57,984 nt of DNA from Spirosoma fluviale (lineage in GTDB: Bacteria > Bacteroidota > Bacteroidia > Cytophagales > Spirosomataceae), in assembly GCA_945866095.1 (NCBI GenBank), contig CAMBGA010000003.1:1-57984 (forward strand), read 5' to 3'. This document shows, piece by piece, positions 1 to 8,161 of this stretch (position 1 is the stretch's first letter; each line of letters opens with the position of its first letter). The notes under the pieces are model-generated. The model made no database searches, was not told the origin of the DNA, and was given only the letters and a program-made list of their open reading frames with translations. The translations under genes were made by a program, and so were the position numbers.

Positions 1-467
1 GTGTTCGTTTTGTACAATTGTATCATCAAGGATGGGATACTCATGGAAATTTGCCAAAAGAAATGGCTATGCAGGCGCAAGATGTGGATCGTTCGTCGGC
101 CGCTTTAATTACAGATTTAAAGCAAAGAGGCTTATTGGATGAGACTTTGGTTATTTGGGGAGGTGAATTTGGCCGAACAAATTATTGCCAAGGAACCTAT
201 ACGGTCGAAAATTATGGTCGAGATCATCATCCTCGTGCCTACAGTATTTTTATGGCTGGTGGAGGCGTAAAGCCGGGAATAGTTTATGGTGAAACGGATG
301 AATTTGGGTATAATGTGGTAAAAGACCCAGTACATATTCATGATTTCCATGCAACGGTTCAGCATTTAATGGGACTTAATCATGAGCAAATGACGTATAA
401 GCATTTGGGCAGAAGGTATCGCTTGACTGATATTGCCGGTAAAGTTCTTCCTGGCTTGTTGGCCTAA
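1..467 (+). CDS. DUF1501 family protein, C-terminal part (truncated by window edge)
   Basis: The reading frame is open to the left edge (frame begins at base 3), so the first TTG codon at 18 is an internal Leu and not a start. The visible part begins inside the conserved block with [10 protein letters not shown], followed by a WGGEFGRT motif and an RDHHP motif, all characteristic of DUF1501 proteins, which share the sulfatase/alkaline phosphatase fold. These proteins are usually Tat-exported and encoded beside DUF1553/DUF1549 cytochrome genes, often in glycan or sulfate-ester clusters; their reaction is not established. The next gene starts 10 bases after its stop and carries a cytochrome c domain, which fits that neighbourhood. 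About 155 residues are visible; the N-terminal two thirds lie outside the window. Confidence 0.9.
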   Translation, partial: VRFVQLYHQGWDTHGNLPKEMAMQAQDVDRSSAALITDLKQRGLLDETLVIWGGEFGRTNYCQGTYTVENYGRDHHPRAYSIFMAGGGVKPGIVYGETDEFGYNVVKDPVHIHDFHATVQHLMGLNHEQMTYKHLGRRYRLTDIAGKVLPGLLA

Positions 468-477
468 TTTTATAACG

Positions 478-2667
478 ATGAATAAATTTTTTAGAATTAG
501 TACAAGCCTCCTTATTTTCTTACAGGGTTTGATTTTAGTGCTTGTTTTATTTACAGATAAAATCCATATTCCTTTGGCTTTTTTGGGTCGTTTGCATCCT
601 TTGGTGTTGCATGTGCCTATTGGCTTTGGAGTCTTTTTAGTGCTAATTTTTGTACTTAAAAAGTGGATTGACGCGCAAGCTTTTCAGGAAATTTTCAGAT
701 TTCTATTGTATTTGACTTCTATTTTTTCTGCCATTACAGCGATTTTCGGCATGTTTTTATCTTCGGAGGGGGGATATGATTTGGAGCAAATCACCTTTCA
801 TCAGTGGGCTGGCTTGGGGGTCAATTGGCTTTATGTCTTACTAATTATTGCTTATGAAAAAGGTTATTTAGAAGGTAGAAATTTATTTTATGGTGTGACG
901 GTTGGTTTAGCTAGTTTTTTCTTGGCCGGTCATGGAGGTGCGAATTTGACTCATGGAGAGGATTATTTATGGGCGAAAGGTGATGGGGAAGCTATTGTAT
1001 TGACCGAAGAATCCGTTGTGTTTGAGGCGGTAATCCAACCTATTTTCAAGCAAAAGTGTGAGGTATGCCATAATGATCAAAAGACCAAAGGTGCCTTGAA
1101 CATGAGTTCGATTGCTAAATTATTAAAAGGTGGAAAAAATGGAGCTATTTGGAAGGCTGGGGATCCATTGAATAGTCATTTTATTCAAAGAGCTAAATTG
1201 CCCATCGATAACAAAAAGCACATGCCGCCGAAAGGCAAGGCGCAGTTGACTCCCGATGAAGTATTATTATTAACTGCTTGGGTCCAAGAGGGCGCTTCGG
1301 TATCCAAAAAGCTAGGGGCTTTTGGGGCAAATTCTAAGCTTATTTCGTTAGCTAAAAAATTGCAAAATACGGCGCAGGCGTTATTGATTCCTGTTAAAGT
1401 GTATGATTTCTCAGCGGCCTCAGAGTCTAATTTAGCTGCGGCCAATACTCCTTTTTGTTCTGTTTATCCTTTGTCGAGCGACGCTCCAGCCTTGCAGGCA
1501 GATTTTTATGTAAGCAAGAAATATGAACGAAAGACGTTGGAAAATTTATCGAAGGTATCTGAGCAGTTAGTCGGCTTGAATCTCTCAAAAATGCCATTCA
1601 AAGATGAAGAAATTAGTTTACTAACTAAGTTCCCTAATTTAGAAAAGTTGATTTTGAATTTTACTGAAATTACCGGAAAGACCTTGGGGGAATTATCGGC
1701 TTGTCAGCATTTAACATCCTTGGCTTTGTCGGGTACTAAAGTAAATAAGGAGGTTTTGGTGAATCTATTGGGAAAAATTCCAAGCTTAAAAGAAGTGTTT
1801 ATTTGGAATACGGGGGTCAGCCTAGACCAAGTCGCTGGCATACAAGCTCAGTTTCCTAAGGTGAAAATCCAAGCAGGTTATGTGCCTAAGGACGAGCAAT
1901 TACAGATTAATCCGCCCATCTTGGTGACCGAGAATTTTATATTAAAGCCCAATGAGGATTTTGTTTTTAAGCATACTTTAAAGGATGTCACTTTTCATTA
2001 TACGTTAAATGATTCAACCCCAGACAGTTTGGGTGCTTTAGTGTCTAGAGGTCCGCTGAAAATAGAAAAATATTCAAAAGTTAAGGTAATGGCAACGAAA
2101 CCAGGTTGGTTAGCCAGCCGTGTCTTGGAATATAAAGTTTATAAATCAGCCTTTATTCCTGATTCGATTTATTTACTTAGTAAGCCAGATCCCAAATATC
2201 CAGCGAAGGGTGGATATAGTTTAAAGGACTTTGTTCAAGGCTTCAGGGAGACGGGTCGTCGCAGTGAATTACCTGATTATACTTGGTTAGGATTTTTTAA
2301 CAACGATTTAGAAGCCTTGTTTGAATTTAAAAAACCTATTTCGCCTAAGGGGATTACTTTTTCATATTTGAGGAAAACGGATTCGGATGTGTTTCCTCCG
2401 GTAAGTATAGAGGTGTTAGCAGGAAATAGCCCGAATGCATTAACCCGCGTGGCCCTGGTGAAACCCGAAAAACCAGAAAAGCGAAATGGCTATACGCAAA
2501 TGGGGCAGGATATACCTCTTAAACCAGGTATTTATAAATATTATAAAATAAAAGCGCTATCACTTAGACGTTTGCCTAAATATCTACTTAAAGATGACAA
2601 GAAGGAAGAAGTCGTTAATAAGGGTAAGCCTGCTTGGCTCCGTGTGGATGAAATATTATTTTATTAA
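478..2667 (+). CDS. DUF2231 membrane / planctomycete-type cytochrome c / LRR-like / CHB_HEX_C-type fusion protein
   Basis: 729 aa from the ATG at 478; the upstream in-frame ATG at 433 lies inside the preceding gene and was not used. Residues 1-160 hold several hydrophobic helices with LHPLVLHVP (39-47) and GHGGANLTHG (151-160), as in DUF2231 membrane proteins. A single-heme CxxCH site is at 194-198 (CEVCH), with MPPKGK and a likely distal Met near 249, the pattern of planctomycete-type cytochrome c domains. Residues about 360-460 look like leucine-rich repeats, and a chitobiase/hexosaminidase C-terminal-like module follows around 500-560. It probably anchors an electron carrier outside the cytoplasmic membrane. 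It is co-directional with the DUF1501 gene (10-base gap) and the M20 gene (24-base gap), so likely one operon. The electron donor is unknown. Confidence 0.85.
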   Translation: MNKFFRISTSLLIFLQGLILVLVLFTDKIHIPLAFLGRLHPLVLHVPIGFGVFLVLIFVLKKWIDAQAFQEIFRFLLYLTSIFSAITAIFGMFLSSEGGYDLEQITFHQWAGLGVNWLYVLLIIAYEKGYLEGRNLFYGVTVGLASFFLAGHGGANLTHGEDYLWAKGDGEAIVLTEESVVFEAVIQPIFKQKCEVCHNDQKTKGALNMSSIAKLLKGGKNGAIWKAGDPLNSHFIQRAKLPIDNKKHMPPKGKAQLTPDEVLLLTAWVQEGASVSKKLGAFGANSKLISLAKKLQNTAQALLIPVKVYDFSAASESNLAAANTPFCSVYPLSSDAPALQADFYVSKKYERKTLENLSKVSEQLVGLNLSKMPFKDEEISLLTKFPNLEKLILNFTEITGKTLGELSACQHLTSLALSGTKVNKEVLVNLLGKIPSLKEVFIWNTGVSLDQVAGIQAQFPKVKIQAGYVPKDEQLQINPPILVTENFILKPNEDFVFKHTLKDVTFHYTLNDSTPDSLGALVSRGPLKIEKYSKVKVMATKPGWLASRVLEYKVYKSAFIPDSIYLLSKPDPKYPAKGGYSLKDFVQGFRETGRRSELPDYTWLGFFNNDLEALFEFKKPISPKGITFSYLRKTDSDVFPPVSIEVLAGNSPNALTRVALVKPEKPEKRNGYTQMGQDIPLKPGIYKYYKIKALSLRRLPKYLLKDDKKEEVVNKGKPAWLRVDEILFY

Positions 2668-2691
2668 TTGAAGAAAATCAACAAAATATAG

Positions 2692-4314
2692 ATGAAAAAA
2701 TTCGTAAAATTTCGGGCAATTGCTTGTCTCTTGGTATTAGTGTGCTCACCTTTTTTTATCGCTTTCGGACAAAAGAAAAAAGCGGTAGACCCTGTCGAGC
2801 AAATGAAAACGAAGGTTTTAAGCCTTGTCCAGTCCAAGGAAAAAAATGTCCAAGAGATGGTGGATATGGTTTTCAGTTTTGGCGAATTGGGATTTCAGGA
2901 GTTTGAAACTTCAAAATACCTCACCGATATTTTAGAGAAGAATGGCTTTAAAGTCGAGAAAGGTGTTTCAGGTATTCCGACTGCTTGGATGGCCACATGG
3001 GGTTCCGGTTCGCCCGTTATTGCCTTGGGTTCTGATATTGATTGTATTCCCAAAGCTTCTCAAAAACCTGGTGTCGCGTTTCGTGCTCCTATGATTGACG
3101 GTGCGCCCGGACATGGTGAGGGACATAATTCTGGTCAGGCGGTGATTATTTATGCGGCAATAGCTGTCAAACAAATCATGGAGGAAAATAATATTCAAGG
3201 TACTTTGGTGATATGGCCTGGGGTGGCCGAGGAATTGGTTGCTAGCAAGGCTTGGTACATTCGCGATGGCTTTTTCAAGAAAGTGGATGCCTGTATTTTT
3301 ACACACGTCGGCAATGATTTTTCATCCAATTACGGAGATAATGGAATGAATGGCTTGGTGAGTGTGCAATTTGATTTCGAGGGAGATGCTGCCCATGCGG
3401 CTGGATCACCTTGGCGTGGGAAGTCGGCGCTGGATGCCGTGGAATTAATGGATATCGGATGGAACTTTAAACGGGAACACCTTAAACCTACGCAAAGATC
3501 TCATTACGTCATTCCTGATGGCGGGGACCAACCGAATGTTGTTCCATCCAAGGCGAATGTTTGGTATTATTTTAGAGAGCGGACTTATGAAGACATATTG
3601 AAAAATTTCAAATCAGGGATAAAAATTGCCGAGGGAGCCGCGATGATGACGGATACTAAAATGTCATATAAACTTTTAGGTACTGCTTGGCCTGGACATT
3701 TTAATAAGCCTATTGCCGAGGCGATGTATAAAAACATTCAGCGAGTGGGAATGCCAAAATGGTCGGAGGATGATGAAACCTTAGCCTTGGCTGTTCAGAA
3801 ATTATTAGAAGCTCCTGCGAAAGATAATTATGGGAAGCCTATCAATGGAATGAGGAAAACGATTGACACCTTAAAAGGATCTGTGGAGTTTTCATGGGGT
3901 GGTGGGTCGGATGATATCGCTGATATTTCATGGAATGTACCCACGGTAGTTCTTCGATATCCTGCTAACATTCATGGCACTAAAGGGCATCATTGGGGTG
4001 ATGCGATCGCGATGGCTACGCCTATTGCACATAAAGGAACTTTAGCGGGTGCGAAAGTGACTGCTTTAACTTTGATCGATATGTTGTACAATAAAAAAAT
4101 CATTGAAGATGCAAAGACTTACTTTACCCAAGTGCAAACGAAGGATCAAAAATACATTCCATTTATCTCGGAGAAAGATCCTGCGCCCATTCATCTCAAC
4201 AAAGAAATCATGGATCAATACAGGGATCGTATGAAACCTTTCTATTATGATCCGACTAAATATGGAACTTATTTAGAGCAATTAGGAATTAAATATCCAA
4301 CGCTAACCAAATAA
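2692..4314 (+). CDS. Secreted M20-family amidohydrolase (AbgB-like)
   Basis: 540 aa with a clear signal peptide ending near FFIAFGQ (21-27). The M20 dinuclear metal-site motifs are present in order: LGSDID (112-117), HGEGHNSG (141-148), GVAEE (177-181), a His in THVG (205) and a late HGTKGHHWGD segment. The central GDAAHAAGSPWRGKSALDA segment matches the dimerisation domain. The size and motif spacing fit the AbgB-like amidohydrolases (aminobenzoyl-glutamate or N-acyl amino acid hydrolases) rather than classical dipeptidases. The signal peptide implies periplasmic action on an amide substrate. It lies 24 bases after the DUF2231/cytochrome gene and is probably the last gene of that operon. The substrate cannot be read from the sequence. 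Confidence 0.85.
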   Translation: MKKFVKFRAIACLLVLVCSPFFIAFGQKKKAVDPVEQMKTKVLSLVQSKEKNVQEMVDMVFSFGELGFQEFETSKYLTDILEKNGFKVEKGVSGIPTAWMATWGSGSPVIALGSDIDCIPKASQKPGVAFRAPMIDGAPGHGEGHNSGQAVIIYAAIAVKQIMEENNIQGTLVIWPGVAEELVASKAWYIRDGFFKKVDACIFTHVGNDFSSNYGDNGMNGLVSVQFDFEGDAAHAAGSPWRGKSALDAVELMDIGWNFKREHLKPTQRSHYVIPDGGDQPNVVPSKANVWYYFRERTYEDILKNFKSGIKIAEGAAMMTDTKMSYKLLGTAWPGHFNKPIAEAMYKNIQRVGMPKWSEDDETLALAVQKLLEAPAKDNYGKPINGMRKTIDTLKGSVEFSWGGGSDDIADISWNVPTVVLRYPANIHGTKGHHWGDAIAMATPIAHKGTLAGAKVTALTLIDMLYNKKIIEDAKTYFTQVQTKDQKYIPFISEKDPAPIHLNKEIMDQYRDRMKPFYYDPTKYGTYLEQLGIKYPTLTK

Positions 4315-4352
4315 TTATCTATCGATAAGCGATTTTTAAAATAGGAAAGCTC

Positions 4353-4383
4353 AGTTAAACCCTAAAAAATATAGGGTTTAACT
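4353..4383. repeat. Perfect 12-bp inverted repeat across the stop codon of the minus-strand gene
   Basis: AGTTAAACCCTA (4353-4364) and TAGGGTTTAACT (4372-4383) pair perfectly around a 7-base A-rich loop. The repeat overlaps the last codons and the TAG stop of the minus-strand isomerase-like gene and sits in the 47-base gap between convergent genes. No clear T-run follows on either strand, so it may be a 3'-end stabilising hairpin or a weak bidirectional terminator. Confidence 0.6.
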
Positions 4384-5243
4384 TGGGCTAAAAATTCCGG
4401 AACGATTATTTTAGGATCGTCCTTTCTCAGTGTTTCAATGGGGATATATCCTCGATAATTAGATTCTTTGATGATCTCAAAAGTCTTTTTTAAGTCGATG
4501 GGAATTTCAGTCTTGCCTGAAAAAATAGTCTCTTTTAATTGCCAGTTAATCGCATAGGGAATCGCTTTTTTGATTTCTGAATACACTTCTTTATCGCGAA
4601 AACTTCCTACATCTAAAATGAGCCCACACCATGGGCTGTTGACCCGCTGAATAATATCAATCACCTGGTCAGCTGTTTTTATAAAGTCATGGTGGTTTTG
4701 AATGCCAATAATCACCCCTTTTTTTGCCGCATATTCCGTACATTCCTTGAGCGAATCGACTACCCAGTTGGAAATTTCTTGCCAAGAATACCCAGGCAAT
4801 TCACTTTTTCCGGCGAATACTCGGAGCACTGGCGCCCCTAATTTTGCGGTGGCATCTACCCAGTTTTTGACTAATTGGATTTCTCGGTCTCTAGCTGATT
4901 TGTCTGCAAAAACAAAGTCATTCCGGCAACCTGTACCACTCAATTCAAGGCCAATTTGATGACATTTTCTTTTTAGCTTAAACAAGTAGTCATCTGAAGG
5001 TACGGCAGGGTAGCCGGGTAAATAGTAAGCAGTTAGATCCAATCCTTCAAACCCATGTTCGGCACAAAAATCCATCATGTCCTCCACACTCATCTTTCCT
5101 GCCATTAATGGCGCATTGAAGGAGTAAGCATTTAGGCTGGTTTTTAATCTTTTGGAAGGGATTTTGATGGGTGCCTTTGTCGAGGCTACATTTGTCAACA
5201 GTGGGCTTGCTACTAAATAACTAAGTACGGATCTTCTTTTCAT
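4362..5243 (-). CDS. Sugar phosphate isomerase/epimerase-like TIM-barrel protein (secreted)
   Basis: 293 aa. The N-terminus MKRRSVLSYLVASPL is a Tat-like signal with twin Arg, so the protein is probably exported. The rest matches the xylose-isomerase-like TIM barrel (AP endonuclease 2 fold): FEGLDLTAYYLPGYP near the first strands, GIQNHHDF, LILDVGSFRD and a final IPIETLRKDDPK strand that supply typical Glu/Asp/His metal ligands. In Bacteroidota such exported TIM-barrel proteins often accompany DUF1080 proteins and Gfo/Idh oxidoreductases in 3-keto-glycoside metabolism; two DUF1080 genes lie elsewhere in this window. It is transcribed alone, convergent with the M20 gene. Specific substrate unknown. 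Confidence 0.8.
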   Translation of the reverse strand: MKRRSVLSYLVASPLLTNVASTKAPIKIPSKRLKTSLNAYSFNAPLMAGKMSVEDMMDFCAEHGFEGLDLTAYYLPGYPAVPSDDYLFKLKRKCHQIGLELSGTGCRNDFVFADKSARDREIQLVKNWVDATAKLGAPVLRVFAGKSELPGYSWQEISNWVVDSLKECTEYAAKKGVIIGIQNHHDFIKTADQVIDIIQRVNSPWCGLILDVGSFRDKEVYSEIKKAIPYAINWQLKETIFSGKTEIPIDLKKTFEIIKESNYRGYIPIETLRKDDPKIIVPEFLAQVKPYIF

Positions 5244-5399
5244 AGGTGTAAGTTTTAAAATTAAATGTAATGAAAATGTACCTGATATTTAAATTTTGTA
5301 GTCGGCATTTGTCAGTAATAGCTCTTATTTTAAAAATTATTCCCCATATTAAATTTTAGCTAGTTTAATCATTTTACGTCATTTGTAGATTTAAAGATT

Positions 5400-5407
5400 T
5401 ATTTTTG
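5400..5407 (+). promoter_or_regulatory. Bacteroidota -7 box TATTTTTG upstream of the alpha/beta hydrolase gene
   Basis: Exact match to the TAnnTTTG element, 37 bases before the ATG at 5445, in a 201-base divergent gap. No TTG is found at the usual -33 spacing, so only the -7 element is called. Confidence 0.45.
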
Positions 5408-5444
5408 ACCTCTCATGAAACAAATCAATTAATATTAATTAAAT

Positions 5445-6395
5445 ATGAATCAAGTATTAAAATTTACCGGGTATTTCTTAGCTGTTATTTTGGTTGGAAT
5501 CGTTGTTTTACTAGCTAGCTTCTATGAGTCAGATGTTCCATTAGCAGAATTAAAACCAAAATACATTTCAGCCCAATCTCAGTTTGTACCCGTATTGGGT
5601 ATGCAGGTTCATGTTCGAGATGAAGGTCCTAAAACGGATTCTATTCCTTTAGTCCTTTTACATGGCATGTCCTCTTCTTTAAACACTTGGGATGAGGTGG
5701 TCAAATCAGTGGCTGGTCGAAGAAGAACTATTTCTGTCGATTTACCCGGTTTTGGAATGACGGGTCCTAACCCTAAAAACCAATATAATTTTGTTTTTTA
5801 CAATGAGTTCATTGATTCCCTTTGCGCAAAATTAGGGGTCCGTACATTTACCTTAGTAGGCAATTCGATGGGTGGCGCGATTGCTTGGAATTATGACATC
5901 AAGCATCCGGGCCGATTGGATAAATTAGTTTTAATTGACGCTGCAGGTTACCCGCAAACCAAAGAGAAGGGAAGCCTAGGGTTTTTGATTGCGTCTACAC
6001 CCGTCATCAATAATCTACTGCTGTATTTTACGCCAAAAGTATTGGTAAGAAAGAGTTTAGAAACCATTTATTTTGATCAAAATTTAGTCACAGATGCTCA
6101 GGTGGAACGTTTTCATGATATTGTAGTCAGAGAAGGAAATCGGGCTGCGGCACTTGAGATTTTTAAAGGAAGTTTTGGAAAGCCATTAGGGAAGACCAGT
6201 GAAGTGAAAACTCCTACGTTGATTTTATGGGGAGAATTTGATCACGTGATTGACGTAGGAAATGCCGATCGATTTAATCAAGATATTCCAGGAAGTAAGA
6301 AGGTGATTTTTCCCAATGTAGGGCATGTTCCTATGGAAGAAATACCTGGGAAAATCGCGGACGAATTATTGAAATTTGCGGACTCGATTAAATAA
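5445..6395 (+). CDS. Membrane-anchored alpha/beta hydrolase
   Basis: 316 aa with one N-terminal hydrophobic helix (about residues 8-27), so it is likely anchored facing the periplasm or is secreted. It has the alpha/beta hydrolase hallmarks: LLHGMSSS oxyanion region (71-78), nucleophile elbow GNSMGG with Ser141, an acid Asp near 266 in GEFDHVID, and His294 in GHVPMEE. The closest general class is the hydrolases of the epoxide hydrolase/meta-cleavage hydrolase type. It stands alone between a minus-strand gene and the YHYH gene, so context gives no substrate. The ATG is preceded by AT-rich sequence with a TAnnTTTG box. Confidence 0.85.
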   Translation: MNQVLKFTGYFLAVILVGIVVLLASFYESDVPLAELKPKYISAQSQFVPVLGMQVHVRDEGPKTDSIPLVLLHGMSSSLNTWDEVVKSVAGRRRTISVDLPGFGMTGPNPKNQYNFVFYNEFIDSLCAKLGVRTFTLVGNSMGGAIAWNYDIKHPGRLDKLVLIDAAGYPQTKEKGSLGFLIASTPVINNLLLYFTPKVLVRKSLETIYFDQNLVTDAQVERFHDIVVREGNRAAALEIFKGSFGKPLGKTSEVKTPTLILWGEFDHVIDVGNADRFNQDIPGSKKVIFPNVGHVPMEEIPGKIADELLKFADSIK

Positions 6396-6551
6396 TCCCC
6401 TTTATTTCGAATTCTTGAAAAGTTTCTGCCAATTTAAATTTGCGTAATAATTCAACATCATGTTTAGCTCTTTGATAGACAAAATGATATTAATTTTTCT
6501 ATTTGAATGATTATTTTTTTTATTTTCCTTTACCTATATAAATAGAAAATG

Positions 6552-6559
6552 TAATTTTG
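6552..6559 (+). promoter_or_regulatory. -7 box TAATTTTG four bases before an ATG (possible leaderless transcript)
   Basis: Exact TAnnTTTG match whose last base is four bases before the ATG at 6564. A -7 box here would put the transcription start on or next to the start codon. See findings. Confidence 0.45.
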
Positions 6560-6563
6560 AATA

Positions 6564-7991
6564 ATGAGAAACCTACTTCATTTTAATAATCTAATCTTAC
6601 TACTCTTGGTTTTGTCCTTGAAGCTTCACGCTCACGAAGGAGGGCATTTTTCGGAAGGAGCATTTTTAAAAGTTTGGCATTTAAAGAATGGCCAAAATGT
6701 ATCAGGTAACTTTCTCTATTCAACTAAAAGTGAAATTGTTTTAGAGCAAATTGACGGAAATCTAGTTAAAATCCCTACCGCTATTTTGGCAAAAAATGAC
6801 CTAACATTAGCCCAATTCAAAATTAAAAAATACGCTGAGATTCATCAGCAATACACCCAAAGAAATAGTATAAATAATCAAGTTCCATTTTTTGAAATGA
6901 TTGATATTAGGTCATTTGGTTATTTTTTAATCTTCATTTTGATCTTATTGTTGCTTAGCAAAAGACTAAAAAATAAAGCCTATTTTCTGCCATTACAACG
7001 AGTTGCTCTATATAGCTTTTGCTTAGGATTATTTATATTGGCTTGTAAGTCATCTTCAGATGTTACGCCTGCAGGAACAACGGGTACAAATACCGGCGGG
7101 ACGACCACCACACCCAGCACGTCAATAGGCAAAACGAGTACATCATTTATTGATTCTGCATTCGCACCTTATAAGTCTGCTTCGTTGGCGACCAAATGGG
7201 ATGATACGTATTTTTATGTTTCCTCGAATGGAATTCCAGCGCATAACATGATGGTAGGGATTACAAGTTGGCAGCAGCAAGTACCCATATCTCAACCCTA
7301 TACTGGGACTAATCATTGGTCTATTCCTCTTGCACCTGTTTATGCCGCCACTCCTGTCAGCACAAAAACAAATTTCATGAAAGGAGCCGTAGCTCTGGCG
7401 GTGAATGGTATTCCCATTTTTAATGCCTTAAATAACCGGGGAGAAGATTCCTTTTTGATTGGCGAATTAGACCAGTGGGGTGGCCATTGTGGCAAAGGTG
7501 ATGACTATCACTACCACGCTGCACCTCTACATTTATCTGCGACTTCTGGATTAAAAGCCATTGCTTTTGCCTTAGACGGTTTTGCAGTGTATGGGGCAAA
7601 AGAACCCGATGGTTCCACGATGAAAACACTCGATGAATCTCATGGGCATGTAGGGTCCAATAATGTATACCACTACCATGGAACGAATGATTATCCCTAT
7701 GTGATCGGTTCGATGAAGGGTAAGGTGACTTTGGACCCTTCCACATCAGCGCCTGAAAATCAAATTATTCCACAGGCATTTTCAAATCCATTAAGGCCCG
7801 CATTAACTCCTTTGAATGGGGCGTCAATTACCGCTTTTTCCGCACCCTCTGCTTCCAGTTATTTGTTGACCTACAAAATAGGCACCAAAACAGGAAGCGT
7901 TCAATATAGTTGGACTAACGCCAATCTGTATACGTTCGTTTTTACGGATGTGGATGGGAAGCAAACGAATGCTACTTACCAAAGAAAATAA
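6564..7991 (+). CDS. YHYH-domain protein with N-terminal membrane domain and internal lipobox
   Basis: 475 aa. Residues 1-23 form a signal peptide, 24-110 a small His-rich then charged extracytoplasmic region, about 117-135 a transmembrane helix, and 147-161 a second hydrophobic stretch ending in LFILAC with Cys161, followed by a low-complexity Thr/Gly linker. The C-terminal part is a YHYH domain: YHYH at 315-318 in GDDYHYHAAP and again at 369-372 in NVYHYHGTNDY. The YHYH family is widespread in secreted proteins of bacteria and the function is unknown; the His clusters suggest metal binding. The internal lipobox looks like the signal peptide of an ordinary YHYH lipoprotein fused behind another gene. 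The first ATG is supported by the signal peptide and the promoter-like box just before it. Confidence 0.8.
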   Translation: MRNLLHFNNLILLLLVLSLKLHAHEGGHFSEGAFLKVWHLKNGQNVSGNFLYSTKSEIVLEQIDGNLVKIPTAILAKNDLTLAQFKIKKYAEIHQQYTQRNSINNQVPFFEMIDIRSFGYFLIFILILLLLSKRLKNKAYFLPLQRVALYSFCLGLFILACKSSSDVTPAGTTGTNTGGTTTTPSTSIGKTSTSFIDSAFAPYKSASLATKWDDTYFYVSSNGIPAHNMMVGITSWQQQVPISQPYTGTNHWSIPLAPVYAATPVSTKTNFMKGAVALAVNGIPIFNALNNRGEDSFLIGELDQWGGHCGKGDDYHYHAAPLHLSATSGLKAIAFALDGFAVYGAKEPDGSTMKTLDESHGHVGSNNVYHYHGTNDYPYVIGSMKGKVTLDPSTSAPENQIIPQAFSNPLRPALTPLNGASITAFSAPSASSYLLTYKIGTKTGSVQYSWTNANLYTFVFTDVDGKQTNATYQRK

Positions 7992-8027
7992 TATTTAATA
8001 TCAATATGATTCATCGCCTAAAAGAAA

Positions 8028-8117
8028 TTATTTCATTTGACTAATGGAATACAAAGGATCCCACCAATAGCGTCCTGCTACAGGTTATGGCCCATTAAAA
8101 TTTTGAGCGGCATTCAT
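8028..8117 (-). pseudogene. Possible C-terminal gene remnant with an in-frame stop
   Basis: On the minus strand a frame reads MNAAQNFNGP, a stop, then PVAGRYWWDPLYSISQMK and a stop. The aromatic-rich composition looks like real protein sequence rather than chance AT-rich translation, and it lies in an otherwise empty 170-base gap. I do not recognise the parent family. It may equally be chance. Confidence 0.25.
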
Positions 8118-8136
8118 GGGCTTTCGAGTTTTTAAT

Positions 8137-8144
8137 TACCTTTG
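8137..8144 (+). promoter_or_regulatory. -7 box TACCTTTG upstream of the metallophosphoesterase gene
   Basis: Exact TAnnTTTG match 17 bases before the ATG at 8162. It would place transcription start near 8149-8151, which argues against the TTG at 8147 as start codon. Confidence 0.4.
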
Positions 8145-8161
8145 GGTTGAAAAAATATCTT

